DNA from: Hyphomicrobiales bacterium | GTDB taxonomy: Bacteria > Pseudomonadota > Alphaproteobacteria > Rhizobiales > Rhizobiaceae | NCBI GenBank assembly: GCA_900468065.1 | Contig: UBTA01000040.1 | Coordinates: 1-64,000, forward strand | Length of the DNA: 64,000 bases | Direction: 5' to 3' | In this document: positions 48,737-58,190 of the stretch, in pieces | How positions within the stretch are numbered: position 1 is the first letter of the stretch | How the letters are laid out: each line of letters opens with the position of its first letter | Translations under genes and position numbers: made by a program | Notes under the pieces: generated by a model | Databases searched by the model: none | Seen by the model: only the letters and a program-made list of their open reading frames with translations | Told to the model about the DNA's origin: nothing

Positions 48737-50386
48737 ATGACTCTGAACCGCACCGAACAGAAATTAGCCGATCTGAACCAGCCGAAACCCTGGTCGGGGA
48801 TCAATGCCTTCCGCTCCGACCCGTTGCTGGTCGATATCGCCGCCTCGATGCCGCGTCCTCTGCGCGATGATTTCGAGACGATCGGCCGCTATGTGACCTC
48901 GCCAGAGGCACAGGACCTGGCGCGCATGGCCAATGAAGGCCTGCCCAAGCTGCGCACCCATGGGCCGCGCGGCGAGCGGCTCGACGTGGTCGAATTTCAC
49001 CCCGCCTGGCACGCGCTGATGCGCCGCTCGGTGACGTCCGGCCTGCATGCCTCGGCCTGGGAAAACATCGCCGACGAGCGCGGCCGCTCGCACAAGGCAC
49101 GGGCGCTACGCTTCTACCTGACGGCGCAGCTCGAATGCGGCCATCTCTGCCCGTTGACCATGACCAGCGCGTCGGTGGCTGCGATCTCCGCGTCACCGGC
49201 CGTCCAGAAGGAATGGGCGCCCAAAATCCTGTCGCGGAAATACGATTCGTCCAACCGGCCATGGATGCAGAAAGCCTCCGTCACCATCGGCATGGGCATG
49301 ACGGAAAAGCAGGGCGGCACGGATGTGCGCGCCAATACCTCGACGGCCGAGCGGGTGGGCGAGGGCATCTACCGGCTGAACGGCCACAAATGGTTCATGT
49401 CGGCACCGATGAGCGATGCTTTCGTCATGCTGGCGCAGACCCGTGACGGGCTCGGCTGCTTCCTCGTTCCGCGTCTCCTTGAAGACGGCTCGGCCAATGG
49501 CCTGCGCTTCCAGCGGCTGAAGGACAAGCTCGGCAACCGCTCGAATGCCTCTTCAGAGGTCGAGTTTTCCGATACGTTCGGCTTCGTGCTCGGTTCGCCC
49601 GATGCCGGCATCCGCACCATCCTCGACATGGTCACGCTGACGCGTCTCGATTGCTCATTGGCCTCCGCCGGCATGATGCGGGCATCGCTCGCCGAAGCCG
49701 TGCATCATGTGCGCGGCCGCAAGGTCTCCGGCAAGGCCCTGGTGGCGCAGCCGATGATGACCCGGGTTCTGGCCGATATGGCACTCGATGTCGCCGCTGC
49801 CAGCGCGTTGTCGTTCCGCCTCGCCGAAGCCTTCGACAAGGCCCGCGACAGTGCCGAGGACGCGGCCTATGCGCGGATCATGACGCCGGTCGCGAAATAC
49901 TGGAGCTGCAAGATTGCGCCTGCGCTGATTGCCGAGGCGATGGAATGCATCGGCGGCAGCGGTTATGTCGAGGAACGGCCGATCGCCCGGCATTATCGCG
50001 AAGCTCCGGTCAATGCGATCTGGGAAGGCTCCGGCAATGTCATGGCGCTCGACGTGCTGCGGGTGCTGACCCGTGGCAAGGACCTGTTCGAGCTGCTGTT
50101 TCAGGTGATCAGCCGCGATCTCGGCCCCTCCGCCAAGAAGACCGTCGATGTGCTGCGGGCGGCGATGTCGCTCTGCGAGCGCGACGAGGGGGCAGCCCGC
50201 ATGCTGGTCGAACAGCTGGCGCTGGCTGCCGCGGCTGCCGAACTCTACCGGCTGGGCGCGGGGCGGATTGCCGATGCATTCCTCGAATCACGCTTGGCCG
50301 CGGGATGGCGTTCGACCTATGGCATGCTCGATTCGCGCTTTGATTCCGCCTATATCGTCGACCTGCTTTATCCGGCGGCAATATAG
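48737..50386 (+). CDS. Acyl-CoA dehydrogenase, AidB type
   Basis: A 549-residue FAD flavoprotein of the AidB branch of acyl-CoA dehydrogenases. Seen are KASVTIGMGMTEKQGGTDVRA near residue 180 (the flavin-binding beta region, given here in parts MGMTEKQGG and TDVRANTS), GHKWFMSAPMSDAF, and the C-terminal helical domain with AMECIGGSGYVEE and NAIWEGSGN, whose Glu is the usual catalytic base position. AidB-like proteins protect DNA or act on unknown acyl-CoAs; the role here is open. It begins 200 nt from pyrB, transcribed in the opposite direction. Confidence 0.92.
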   Translation: MTLNRTEQKLADLNQPKPWSGINAFRSDPLLVDIAASMPRPLRDDFETIGRYVTSPEAQDLARMANEGLPKLRTHGPRGERLDVVEFHPAWHALMRRSVTSGLHASAWENIADERGRSHKARALRFYLTAQLECGHLCPLTMTSASVAAISASPAVQKEWAPKILSRKYDSSNRPWMQKASVTIGMGMTEKQGGTDVRANTSTAERVGEGIYRLNGHKWFMSAPMSDAFVMLAQTRDGLGCFLVPRLLEDGSANGLRFQRLKDKLGNRSNASSEVEFSDTFGFVLGSPDAGIRTILDMVTLTRLDCSLASAGMMRASLAEAVHHVRGRKVSGKALVAQPMMTRVLADMALDVAAASALSFRLAEAFDKARDSAEDAAYARIMTPVAKYWSCKIAPALIAEAMECIGGSGYVEERPIARHYREAPVNAIWEGSGNVMALDVLRVLTRGKDLFELLFQVISRDLGPSAKKTVDVLRAAMSLCERDEGAARMLVEQLALAAAAAELYRLGAGRIADAFLESRLAAGWRSTYGMLDSRFDSAYIVDLLYPAAI

Positions 50387-51303
50387 CCGGTAACGGTTAG
50401 TACCAGCGGGATTGTAAAGAACGACACGACCGTCTGGACAGTGGCGACAGCAGCATAGAGCGGCGCGTCGCCCCCCATCTGCTTGGCCAGCAGATAGCCG
50501 TTCATCGCCGTCGGTACGCTGGCGCCGAGCGCGATAATCAGCAATGCATCGCCGCGGATCCCGAGCAGATAGGCGGTGCCGACCATGAACACCGGCATCA
50601 CTATCAGCTTCAGAAAGACCGCAAGCAGGGCAACCATGCTCGGCCGCAGCGCATCCGAGACCTTAAGGCCGGCTCCGACCATCACTAGCCCAAGGCTGAG
50701 CGAGGCGCTGGCCAGCATCTCGACGGCGGTCAGAACCGGACCGTAGACGGGAACCTGAAAGAAATTCAGCACAATACCGAGCACTGAGGCGACGATCAGC
50801 GGATTGGTAGCAATCTTGAAGGCGAAGAACCGCAACCCCTTCGGCCCGCCGTTGAAGCCGATCAGCACGCCGATATTGTAGAGATTGATGGGGATGATCA
50901 CCAAGGTCATCACCAGCGCCGTCAGGCTGAGACCGAGCGGGCCATAGAGCTTCTGGGCGATCGCCAGCGCCATGAAGCCGTTCCAGCGCGTTGCCGTCTG
51001 AAAGATCGAGGTGAAAGCGGCGGATGACACGTGGCGGGCACGCAGCAGTGGCCAGAGCAACAGTAATGCGCCGGACATCAGGGTAATGCTGCCGATCGTC
51101 GCCAGCGCCGTCGCATCCGTCTTCATGCCGGCAAAGTCGGCGGTCGCCAGGGTCGAGAACAAAAGGGCAGGGAACAGGATGTAGTAGCCGAGCTGCTCCA
51201 GTCCTTCCCACAGCGTGTTGTCGACCAGCGACGAACGCTTCAGCCACACCCCCAGCGAAACGAGCAGGAAGATCGGCAGGATGCTTTCGAAGATGATCGT
51301 CAT
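50368..51303 (-). CDS. AEC family permease
   Basis: A 311-residue inner-membrane protein of the auxin efflux carrier family with about ten helices (LPIFLLVSLGVWLKR, GYYILFPALLFSTLA at the start; ALLIIALGASVPTAMNGYLL near residue 265). Bacterial members transport organic acids such as malonate or malate; the substrate here is unknown. Its 3' end overlaps the 3' end of the AidB-type gene by 19 nt on the opposite strand. Length normal. Confidence 0.9.
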   Translation of the reverse strand: MTIIFESILPIFLLVSLGVWLKRSSLVDNTLWEGLEQLGYYILFPALLFSTLATADFAGMKTDATALATIGSITLMSGALLLLWPLLRARHVSSAAFTSIFQTATRWNGFMALAIAQKLYGPLGLSLTALVMTLVIIPINLYNIGVLIGFNGGPKGLRFFAFKIATNPLIVASVLGIVLNFFQVPVYGPVLTAVEMLASASLSLGLVMVGAGLKVSDALRPSMVALLAVFLKLIVMPVFMVGTAYLLGIRGDALLIIALGASVPTAMNGYLLAKQMGGDAPLYAAVATVQTVVSFFTIPLVLTVTGYIAAG

Positions 51304-51376
51304 GGGGGAATGCCTGCAGCGGGAAGAAGCCCACCGATAGCCCCTTGTCCACAGCGCGGCAACCGCACGCCTCAGA

Positions 51377-51420
51377 AATTAACCTTAACAAATGGTTTAC
51401 GTTGCGCCCTCAAGGTTAAC
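51377..51420. promoter_or_regulatory. Clustered TTAACC motifs upstream of the small membrane genes
   Basis: ATTAACCTTAAC (51378-51389), then GGTTTAC (51394-51400) and AAGGTTAAC (51412-51420) lie between the divergent AEC and small-membrane-protein genes. Direct and inverted TTAACC sequences resemble CtrA-type half sites, but the spacing is not the canonical TTAA-N7-TTAA. Confidence 0.35.
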
Positions 51421-51475
51421 GGGCAAGAGTGGCCGTGAAGAAATTTTTAACGCTTTGTGGAATGGAGCACGTTCG

Positions 51476-51631
51476 GTGAGAACTGGCTTGGTCATCATCA
51501 TGACGATGTTTTTTGCGAGCCTTGCGCTCGATCTGGCGGTTCCGGCCGTCATCCTCGTGAGCTTGCTTGCTCTGGATTGGCTGTCGGGGCAGGTCCGGCA
51601 TGGCTCATTCCTTGAGGGGAGAACGGCATGA
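51476..51631 (+). CDS. Small membrane protein, 51 residues
   Basis: The GTG start at 51476 follows GGAG by 9 nt. The peptide VRTGLVIIMTMFFASLALDL continues as one hydrophobic region up to about residue 33, with a polar tail. It overlaps the next gene by 4 nt (ATGA), so both are probably one operon. An upstream in-frame start at 51392 is possible but less supported. No named family recognised. Confidence 0.65.
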   Translation: MRTGLVIIMTMFFASLALDLAVPAVILVSLLALDWLSGQVRHGSFLEGRTA

Positions 51632-51972
51632 AGTGGTTCCTGATCCTCTGGGCGTGCCCGGTCATCCTGCTCACCGGCTGGTACGGGCTTTCCTATTACG
51701 ACATGAGCTTTGGCATCTTCATGCTGACGCGCCAGGCACATGATCTGGTCTTTGCCATCTATGGCAACGTGCTCGGTATTCCGCCGGAAACCATTCCGCC
51801 GCTGGTCGCCCGCGCCATCGTCTTCGACAGCTTCTTGGTCTTTGCCATCATCGCCTTCCGCAAGCGCCGGGAAATCCGTGCCTGGTACAACAGGCGTTTT
51901 CCGCCGGTTCAGCCTTCGGACGCTGCGGCAGCGTCCTTTGCCAAGGATGCCAATCTGTCGAGCGCACCCTGA
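51628..51972 (+). CDS. Conserved membrane protein, DUF6105-like
   Basis: A 114-residue protein with two hydrophobic helices (about 4-22 and 62-78) and the segment [20 protein letters not shown] between them, which I recall from a rhizobial family listed as DUF6105 (from memory, not certain). The C-terminal tail is basic. The last 64 nt overlap antisense with the 3' end of ruvX. Probably co-translated with the upstream small membrane protein. Confidence 0.75.
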   Translation: MKWFLILWACPVILLTGWYGLSYYDMSFGIFMLTRQAHDLVFAIYGNVLGIPPETIPPLVARAIVFDSFLVFAIIAFRKRREIRAWYNRRFPPVQPSDAAAASFAKDANLSSAP

Positions 51973-52403
51973 AGAATGAAAGAGGCGGCAGCCGAATCGA
52001 TCCGGTCGGCGCGCTTCTTCCTCGATACATCCATCTCGATCAGCACCCGCTCGGCCGCCACGGTCGATAGCCGTTCGTCCCAGTAGATGAACGGCAGCTC
52101 CGTCTTCTGCGCCATGTTGTGCACGAAAGCCCGGGTAGCCTGGGCGCGCGGACCGGCCGAACCGTCCATATTGATCGGCAGGCCGATGACGAACGCGACG
52201 ATCCTTTCCTTCTCAGCCATAGCAAGCAGCGCCTGCGCGTCCAAACCGAACTTGACCCGCTTGATCACCTCGCGCGGCGTGGCGAACCGCCGTCCGAGAT
52301 CGGACACTGAAATGCCGATCGTCTTGGTGCCAAGGTCAAGGCCTGCGATGGCCTGGCTGGGCAGGAGGGTGGATGCCAGATCTTCGATGCTGAGAACAGC
52401 CAT
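51909..52403 (-). CDS. ruvX: Putative pre-16S rRNA nuclease / Holliday junction resolvase YqgF
   Basis: A 164-residue RNase H-like fold nuclease of the YqgF family. [15 protein letters not shown] near residue 20 holds the first catalytic Asp; [10 protein letters not shown] and [12 protein letters not shown], and a final D in [12 protein letters not shown], complete the acidic set. In E. coli the homologue matures 16S rRNA 5' ends. The 3' end overlaps the membrane gene by 64 nt. Length normal. Confidence 0.93.
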   Translation of the reverse strand: MAVLSIEDLASTLLPSQAIAGLDLGTKTIGISVSDLGRRFATPREVIKRVKFGLDAQALLAMAEKERIVAFVIGLPINMDGSAGPRAQATRAFVHNMAQKTELPFIYWDERLSTVAAERVLIEMDVSRKKRADRIDSAAASFILQGALDRLASLAKDAAAASEG

Positions 52404-52464
52404 GTGATTTGCCGATTCGGTCTTTTAGGATTACTCGGGTGATCCATATCCCTATCCTGCCGCC

Positions 52465-52508
52465 AAATCATCCCCGCCATAAATCCCAAATCATCCCCGC
52501 GATAAATC
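52465..52508. repeat. 21-bp direct repeat upstream of the UPF0173 gene
   Basis: AAATCATCCCCGCCATAAAT (52465-52484) plus C is repeated as AAATCATCCCCGCGATAAAT (52488-52507) plus C; one mismatch in 21, period 23 nt. It lies directly between ruvX and the UPF0173 gene and ends 14 nt before the start codon. Confidence 0.85.
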
Positions 52509-52521
52509 AAGGAGTATTGTC

Positions 52522-53226
52522 ATGAAGATCAAATGGCTCGGACATTCCGCGTTCCATCTGGAAACCGCCAAATCAAAAATCCTCATCGACCCCTTCTTCA
52601 CCGGCAATCCCTCCTTCGACGAATCCTCGCGCAATGACGCCGCCGCCGGGCTCACCCATATTCTGCTTACCCACGGCCATGGCGACCATGTCGGCGATAC
52701 GATTGCGCTGGCCAAGGAAACCGGCGCGATCGTCGTTGCCAATGCCGATCTCGCCGCATGGCTGGGCTCGAAGGGTGTTCAGACGATCGAAATGGGCAAT
52801 ACCGGCGGCACCATCCATCTCGACGGCTTTTCCACCACCTTCGTCAATGCGCTGCATTCCTCGGCGCAGCTGACCGAGGACGGCGTGTCGCATTCGCTCG
52901 GCAATGCCAATGGCCTCGTCCTGCATTTCGAGGACGAGCCCACGCTTTATCACATGGGCGATACCGACATCTTCTCCGACATGGCGCTGATCCAGGAACT
53001 GCACCAGCCTGAAATCGGCCTGGTGCCGATCGGCGACCGGTTCACCATGGGCGGTGCCGTGGCGGCATTGGCCTGCCAGCGCTTCTTCAAGTTTGCCACC
53101 GTGCTTCCTTGCCACTACGGTTCGTTCGGCATTATCGACCAGACGCCGGAGCTGTTCATCACAGGCATGGACGGCGCTTCAGCGAAGGTCGAAGCGCCAG
53201 CAGTCGGCGGTATTGTTGCCGTCTAA
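52522..53226 (+). CDS. UPF0173 metal-dependent hydrolase
   Basis: A 234-residue metallo-beta-lactamase fold protein. The core metal motif is THGHGDH at residues 50-56, preceded by DPFFTGNP, with MGDTDIF near residue 148 and the late His in LPCHYGSF near residue 192. The family is UPF0173 with unknown substrate. A GGAG ribosome site lies 7 nt before the ATG. The two direct repeats described just upstream could affect expression. Confidence 0.93.
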   Translation: MKIKWLGHSAFHLETAKSKILIDPFFTGNPSFDESSRNDAAAGLTHILLTHGHGDHVGDTIALAKETGAIVVANADLAAWLGSKGVQTIEMGNTGGTIHLDGFSTTFVNALHSSAQLTEDGVSHSLGNANGLVLHFEDEPTLYHMGDTDIFSDMALIQELHQPEIGLVPIGDRFTMGGAVAALACQRFFKFATVLPCHYGSFGIIDQTPELFITGMDGASAKVEAPAVGGIVAV

Positions 53227-53311
53227 GCGGATTGCGTTTGCATTCCCCCGTTGCGTGGCAGCACTGCGGCTATTATAGCGGGGGAAAGTTCCTTGAAGAC
53301 CGGAGACACCC

Positions 53312-53599
53312 ATGTCCGTAGACCTCGCCACCGTGAAGCGCGTCGCGCGTCTTGCCCGCATTGCCGTGACCGAAGAGGAAGTGCTGCGCATGACCGGCGA
53401 ACTGAACGGCATCCTTGGCTTCGTCGAGCAGCTTTCCGAGGTCAATGTCGAGGGCGTCGAGCCGATGACATCCGTGACGCCGATGGCAATGAAGAAGCGC
53501 GTCGATGAAGTGACCGATGGCAACAAGGCCGCCGATATCGTCGCCAATGCCCCGAACGAGGATCGCAATTTCTTCCTCGTCCCGAAGGTTGTCGAATAA
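53312..53599 (+). CDS. gatC: Aspartyl/glutamyl-tRNA amidotransferase subunit C
   Basis: GatC is the 95-residue helical stapling subunit of the GatCAB complex, which converts Glu-tRNA-Gln (and Asp-tRNA-Asn) to the amide. The family start is [16 protein letters not shown] near residue 8, then a loop and a C-terminal strand [12 protein letters not shown]. It lies 48 nt before gatA; gatB is 3.5 kb away. A stem TTCCCCCG/CGGGGGAA brackets the 5' UTR at 53243-53286. Confidence 0.95.
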   Translation: MSVDLATVKRVARLARIAVTEEEVLRMTGELNGILGFVEQLSEVNVEGVEPMTSVTPMAMKKRVDEVTDGNKAADIVANAPNEDRNFFLVPKVVE

Positions 53600-53647
53600 G
53601 CTCTGCCGTTACCGCCGTCCGCCCGAACCCGATTTTGAAAGCCTGCC

Positions 53648-55129
53648 ATGACCGACCTGACCCGCCTGACCATTGCTGAAGCGCGCGCGAAGCTGAGCTC
53701 CAAGGAAATCTCCGCCGTCGAGCTGACCGAGGCCTATATCGGCGCCATCGACGCGGCCAATGGTGCGCTGAACGCCTATGTCGTCACCACGCCGGACAAG
53801 GCGCGCGAGATGGCGAAGGCATCGGATGCCCGCATCGCCAGCGGCAAGGCCGGAGCGCTCGAAGGCATTCCGCTTGGGATCAAGGACCTGTTCGGCACTG
53901 AAGGCATCCACACCCAGGCCTGCAGCCACATTCTCGACGGCTTCAAGCCGCGTTACGAATCGACCGTCACCCAGAACCTGTGGAACGACGGCGCCGTCAT
54001 GCTCGGCAAGCTCAACATGGACGAGTTTGCCATGGGCTCGTCGAACGAAAGCTCTTATTATGGTCCGGTGAAAAACCCGTGGCGTGCCAATGGCTCCAAC
54101 CTCGATCTGGTTCCGGGCGGCTCCTCCGGCGGTTCGGCTGCAGCCGTTGCCGCGTTCCTCTGCGCCGGTGCCACCGCCACCGATACCGGCGGTTCTATCC
54201 GCCAGCCGGCCGCCTTTACCGGCACTGTCGGCATCAAGCCCACCTATGGCCGCTGCTCGCGCTGGGGCATCGTCGCCTTTGCCTCCTCGCTCGACCAGGC
54301 CGGCCCGATCGCCCGCGACGTGCGCGATGCGGCCATCCTGTTGAAGTCGATGGCATCGGTCGATGCCAAGGACACGACCTCGGTCGATCTGCCGGTGCCA
54401 AACTATGAGGCCTCGCTTGGCCAGTCGCTGAAGGGCATGAAGATCGGCATTCCGAAGGAGTACCGCGTCGACGGCATGCCGGAAGAAATCGAAACCCTGT
54501 GGCAACAGGGCATTGCCTGGCTGAAGGACGCCGGTGCCGAGATCGTCGATATCAGCCTGCCCCATACGAAATATGCGCTTCCGGCTTACTACATCGTGGC
54601 ACCCGCCGAAGCCTCGTCCAACCTTGCCCGCTATGACGGCGTTCGCTACGGCCTGCGTGTCGACGGCAAGGACATTGCCGACATGTACGAGAAGACCCGT
54701 GCGGCCGGCTTCGGCACCGAGGTCAAGCGCCGCATCATGATCGGCACCTATGTGCTGTCTGCCGGCTATTACGATGCCTATTACCTGCAGGCGCAGAAGG
54801 TCCGCACGCTGATCAAGCGCGACTTCGAACTGGCTTTCCACGCCGGTGTCGATGCGATCTTGACGCCTGCCACCCCATCCTCCGCCTTCGGCATTGCCGA
54901 CGAGGACCTGGCATCGGATCCGGTCAAGATGTACCTTAACGACATCTTCACGGTGACGGTGAACATGGCTGGTCTTCCGGGCATTGCCGTTCCCGCCGGT
55001 CTCGATCACAAGGGCCTGCCGCTCGGCCTGCAGCTGATCGGCAAGCCGTTCGAGGAAGAGACGCTGTTCAAGACGGCGCATGTCATCGAGCAGGCCGCCG
55101 GAAAATTCCAGCCGGCGAAGTGGTGGTAG
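53648..55129 (+). CDS. gatA: Aspartyl/glutamyl-tRNA amidotransferase subunit A
   Basis: GatA is the amidase subunit with a Ser-cisSer-Lys catalytic triad. The 493-residue protein has IKDLFGTEG near residue 78 (Lys), the glycine/serine-rich loop [14 protein letters not shown] near residue 155, and [12 protein letters not shown] near residue 178 with the nucleophilic Ser. Length normal. Its stop overlaps the following GNAT gene by 10 nt, so the GNAT is probably in the same operon. Confidence 0.97.
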   Translation: MTDLTRLTIAEARAKLSSKEISAVELTEAYIGAIDAANGALNAYVVTTPDKAREMAKASDARIASGKAGALEGIPLGIKDLFGTEGIHTQACSHILDGFKPRYESTVTQNLWNDGAVMLGKLNMDEFAMGSSNESSYYGPVKNPWRANGSNLDLVPGGSSGGSAAAVAAFLCAGATATDTGGSIRQPAAFTGTVGIKPTYGRCSRWGIVAFASSLDQAGPIARDVRDAAILLKSMASVDAKDTTSVDLPVPNYEASLGQSLKGMKIGIPKEYRVDGMPEEIETLWQQGIAWLKDAGAEIVDISLPHTKYALPAYYIVAPAEASSNLARYDGVRYGLRVDGKDIADMYEKTRAAGFGTEVKRRIMIGTYVLSAGYYDAYYLQAQKVRTLIKRDFELAFHAGVDAILTPATPSSAFGIADEDLASDPVKMYLNDIFTVTVNMAGLPGIAVPAGLDHKGLPLGLQLIGKPFEEETLFKTAHVIEQAAGKFQPAKWW

Positions 55130-55641
55130 AAACGGGCTTCCGCCTTCGCAATATGACTGCCTCGGATGCCGGGGCAGTCGCGCTGATCGGCTTTGAGGCC
55201 TGGAAATCGAACCGCATTCACAGCAACTGGTTTGAGCCAACCGTCGAAACGCGTGTCGAAAATGGTTTTCTGACATTTGCCAGCCGCCCGGATGCCGACG
55301 TCGTCGTCGCTGTTGCGGCTGGTGAAATTATCGGCTGGGGCGCCCGCGACAGCCGCGAGCATCCCGGCGACCGCTCGCGCGGCTGGGATTATATCTCGGA
55401 TCTCTGGATTACCCCGCACTGGCAGGGCAAGGGCGTCGGCTCGGCGCTGATCGGCGAGCTTCTTGCCCGGATGCGCTTTGAAAATCTGGGCGTCGCCAGT
55501 ATCGAAACCGATATCGCCAATCATCCGGCTCTGTCTCTCTACAGGAAGCTGGGTTTTACCGAGGTCTGGCAAGGCACCGAATTTTCTCCGTCGCTGGGAC
55601 TGGATCAGGCCAAGTTGCGTCTGGAAAGATCGCTGCCGTGA
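55120..55641 (+). CDS. GNAT family N-acetyltransferase
   Basis: A 173-residue GNAT starting with GTG inside the end of gatA. The acetyl-CoA loop is [21 protein letters not shown] near residue 88 ([10 protein letters not shown]), followed by the alpha-4 region [27 protein letters not shown] (given as [20 protein letters not shown]). It is a tandem paralogue of the next gene. Substrate unknown. Confidence 0.9.
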   Translation: MVVETGFRLRNMTASDAGAVALIGFEAWKSNRIHSNWFEPTVETRVENGFLTFASRPDADVVVAVAAGEIIGWGARDSREHPGDRSRGWDYISDLWITPHWQGKGVGSALIGELLARMRFENLGVASIETDIANHPALSLYRKLGFTEVWQGTEFSPSLGLDQAKLRLERSLP

Positions 55642-55672
55642 TGCTCTACTTGCCGCGGAAGGGAACCGCTGC

Positions 55673-56182
55673 ATGATCATCGTCCGCCTTGCGCGCGAAA
55701 ATGAAGTTCCAACCCTTGCGGCGATCGGGCTCGATGCCTGGGAAAAGGCCGTTTCCGGCGTTGCCGATGCCAGGGCCATGCGCCGGGTGGCCGAATTGTC
55801 GTTTCTGTCATTCCTGCGTTCGAACTGGTTTTCGGTCAGCGTCATCGAAATTAGCGGCGTTGTGGCCGGCTGGGCGGCGCGCGAGGATAAGGACGGCACG
55901 ATCTCCGACCTCTGGATCGAACCATCGCTGCAGCGGAATGGCCTTGGCTCTTCGCTGCTTGCCCATCTGGAGCAGCGAATTTTGAGCGAGGGGTTCGAAG
56001 CTGCCGTGATCAAGACGCACGCGCAAAATGCGCAAGCGATCGGTTTCTTTCGCAAGCATGGATATACTGTCAACTCGCTATCGACGGCCTACGCGCCGAA
56101 GCTTGACCGGGATGTCGAATCGGTCGGCATGGCGAAAATGCTGGGCGAACCTGCTGTTCAACAGGATCAGCAGTGGTTTTAA
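55673..56182 (+). CDS. GNAT family N-acetyltransferase
   Basis: A 169-residue GNAT with ISDLWIEPSLQRNGLGSSLL (acetyl-CoA site) near residue 83 and NAQAIGFFRKHGYTV near residue 125. The N-terminus has a similar ARENEVPTLAAIGLDAWEKA pattern to its neighbour's, so the pair probably arose by duplication. It begins 31 nt after the first GNAT and ends at a strong bidirectional terminator. Confidence 0.9.
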   Translation: MIIVRLARENEVPTLAAIGLDAWEKAVSGVADARAMRRVAELSFLSFLRSNWFSVSVIEISGVVAGWAAREDKDGTISDLWIEPSLQRNGLGSSLLAHLEQRILSEGFEAAVIKTHAQNAQAIGFFRKHGYTVNSLSTAYAPKLDRDVESVGMAKMLGEPAVQQDQQWF

Positions 56183-56190
56183 ATACAAGA

Positions 56191-56232
56191 AAACCGGCGA
56201 GACCGAATGAACAGTCTCGCCGGTTTCTCTTT
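56191..56232. terminator. Bidirectional rho-independent terminator
   Basis: AAACCGGCGAGAC (56191-56203) and GTCTCGCCGGTTT (56214-56226) form a 13-bp perfect stem with a 10-nt loop. T-rich ends lie on both sides (TCTCTTT rightward, TTTTCTTG leftward), so it serves both the GNAT gene and the convergent yjhX. Confidence 0.85.
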
Positions 56233-56488
56233 AGCGGTTGTTCAACTGCGAGCGCACGAGAACGAGGCCGCGTTGGGTGATCCGGTATGGTTTGCCGCCC
56301 GATGAGGAAATCGCCTTCCTCCGCTTCAGCTTGCGAAACATATCAAGGCCGAAACCAGGATAGAGCCAGCCGTCGCGGGTGAAGCATCGGGCGTCCTCGA
56401 TCGTCTTGGTGTCCGAGCGGATGATTTCGATGCGGCCGCCTTGGGCCATAAGATGCAGAATACGCTGTTCGTCGCGTGAAATGTCCAT
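56231..56488 (-). CDS. YjhX family protein (UPF0386)
   Basis: An 85-residue protein of the YjhX/UPF0386 family, recognised by MDISRDEQRILHLMAQGGRI, RCFTRDGWLYPGF, and the C-terminal KPYRITQRGLVLVRSQL. It has a winged-helix look. E. coli YjhX has been called a toxin (with YjhQ, a GNAT-like antitoxin). A GNAT gene lies convergently next to it here, but the arrangement is not that of a toxin-antitoxin operon. Confidence 0.87.
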   Translation of the reverse strand: MDISRDEQRILHLMAQGGRIEIIRSDTKTIEDARCFTRDGWLYPGFGLDMFRKLKRRKAISSSGGKPYRITQRGLVLVRSQLNNR

Positions 56489-56684
56489 TGATGTTGAGAT
56501 CCGAAAAGCGTTCGTTTGAACGCATGAAAACGGGTCTGCCGTTCAGTCGAACGTCAGGGCTTCGTTTTCTCGGCCCGTGCACGCAAAAAAATCTTGCGCG
56601 CAGGGGCCTTCAGACAATCTCAGATATAGAAAACATCAAAACTCCATAAGGACGGCCGCTTTTAAGCGAAGGACAGCGGTCCCG

Positions 56685-57590
56685 TCAAGAATGCGATGAA
56701 AACATCAGCGATTGATGCATGCCGAGACCGGCCATGACGCCATCAGCGGAAACCAGCGTGATATTGCCGAAGGCGCGGGCATTGTCGCCGGCCGCATAGA
56801 CCCCGGCGACGCTGGTCGCCTTGACGGCATCTGTGGTGATGATCATGCCGGCGGGCGTCTCCGTCAGCGTGCAGCCGAGGCTTTCGGCGATCGTGCCGCG
56901 CCTGTGCAGATCGGCGGCAACGAACAGAGCCTTGACGTCGAAGGTCCGGCCGTTTTCCAGCCGCACCCGCAACCTGTCGCAGGTGCCGGCCTCGAGCACG
57001 CTGACCGCACCGGGCTGGAGGATCACCTTGCGCCTCTCGAGAAGGGCAAGCGTTGCCTCATCCGGCTCCGGCATCGCATTGGTGAACAGGGTGACATCGC
57101 CCCAGTCGGCAACCACGGCTGCCTGATGCGCCGACATCGGCAGTGTCGCCAGAACACCGATCGGGCCGCCGCCGATTTCATAGCCGTGGCAATAGGGGCA
57201 ATGCAGCACCGTCTTGCCCCAGCGTTCGGCAAGGCCGGGGATATCGGGCAGGCGATCCTCGATGCCGCTGGCCAGAAGCAATCGCCGGGCAGCAATCGAG
57301 TTGTGCCCGATGATGCTGACATGGAAGTCGTCGATTATGCCTTCCGCAGCGTCAGCCTCGCCCTCGACGAAGGTCACCGCGGGGTAGGCGGCAAGCTGTG
57401 CGCGTGCATCGGTGAGGATCTCCAGCCCGGATTTGCCGTCGAGCGCCAGAACACCGTGGGAATGGGCGGCAAACCGGTTGCGCGGCGTGCCGCTGTCGAT
57501 GATCGTCACATGCCGCCGGGCACGGGCAAGAATATAGGCGGCCGACAACCCGGCAAAGCCGCCGCCGATGATGACTGCATCCTGTTGCAT
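56685..57590 (-). CDS. Thioredoxin reductase-like FAD/NAD(P)-dependent oxidoreductase
   Basis: A 301-residue flavoprotein. The FAD-binding motif AVIIGGGFAGLSAAY is at residues 5-19, a redox-active CPYC (Cys131, Cys134) follows HCPYCHGYE, and the FAD tail GVYAAGDNAR is near residue 265. The NADPH motif after CPYC is atypical (GGPIGVLATLP), so electron donor and acceptor are unclear. An Rrf2 regulator gene starts 67 nt upstream on the same strand. The ATG at 57590 follows GGAAGG; a longer start at 57605 is less likely. Confidence 0.9.
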   Translation of the reverse strand: MQQDAVIIGGGFAGLSAAYILARARRHVTIIDSGTPRNRFAAHSHGVLALDGKSGLEILTDARAQLAAYPAVTFVEGEADAAEGIIDDFHVSIIGHNSIAARRLLLASGIEDRLPDIPGLAERWGKTVLHCPYCHGYEIGGGPIGVLATLPMSAHQAAVVADWGDVTLFTNAMPEPDEATLALLERRKVILQPGAVSVLEAGTCDRLRVRLENGRTFDVKALFVAADLHRRGTIAESLGCTLTETPAGMIITTDAVKATSVAGVYAAGDNARAFGNITLVSADGVMAGLGMHQSLMFSSHS

Positions 57591-57656
57591 GGTTTTTCCT
57601 TCCATAGCCGGACTGGGGAGACATCAGTGTTGATAGGAATGTTAGCCGGGCTTGTT

Positions 57657-58109
57657 TCAGCCGGGCTGTTTCAGCGCGGCCCTGTGTTCGGCAAAGCGCC
57701 GTTTGAAATCGTCGGCAAGGGTGGCCAGCGTCACTTCGCCAAGACGCGCAATCAGCATGGCCTCGGCATCGCGAAAGGCATCGTCCAGCGCGTGGTTGAC
57801 CGCCTGTTCGACCAGGCAGCCGGGGCTTTCGCTGACATTGCCCATCTGGAAGAGCATCGGTTCGCCCAGCGCCGTGTAGATGTCGCGCATGGTGACGTCC
57901 TCCAGCGGCCGTCCAAGCGTCCAGCCGCCGCCATGGCCGCGGCCGGAGGTGACGAGGCCTGCTTCGCGCAATCCGGCCATGGTGCGCCGGACGACCACAG
58001 GGTTCGTCTGCAGGCAGGCGGCCAGCTCATCCGACGTCATCGGCGCGTTACGTTCTGCCATGTGAAGCAGCGCATGCAGCACTGCGGAAAGTCGGCTGTT
58101 TCTTTTCAT
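57657..58109 (-). CDS. Rrf2 family transcriptional regulator
   Basis: A 150-residue winged-helix regulator with KRNSRLSAVLHALLHMAERN at the N-terminus and the recognition part NPVVVRRTMAGLREAGLVTS, followed by the family wing RGHGGGWTLGRP. Only one Cys (Cys98) lies in the loop where Fe-S members carry three, so a 2Fe-2S cluster is unlikely; thiol-based sensing is possible with Cys32. It is the first gene before the CPYC flavoprotein and probably controls it. The start is chosen at MKRNSRLS. Confidence 0.9.
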   Translation of the reverse strand: MKRNSRLSAVLHALLHMAERNAPMTSDELAACLQTNPVVVRRTMAGLREAGLVTSGRGHGGGWTLGRPLEDVTMRDIYTALGEPMLFQMGNVSESPGCLVEQAVNHALDDAFRDAEAMLIARLGEVTLATLADDFKRRFAEHRAALKQPG

Positions 58110-58190
58110 GTAATAATAATAGTTACGAGTCGTCGCATAAGTCAAGCCGTGGCGGCCGGTTCAGGGACGCGTCCGATGATGCTGTAGGTA

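Noticed and set aside
56231-56488. YjhX as a toxin-antitoxin pair with the adjacent GNAT
   Set aside because: The genes converge on a shared terminator instead of forming an operon, and the GNAT is one of a tandem pair.
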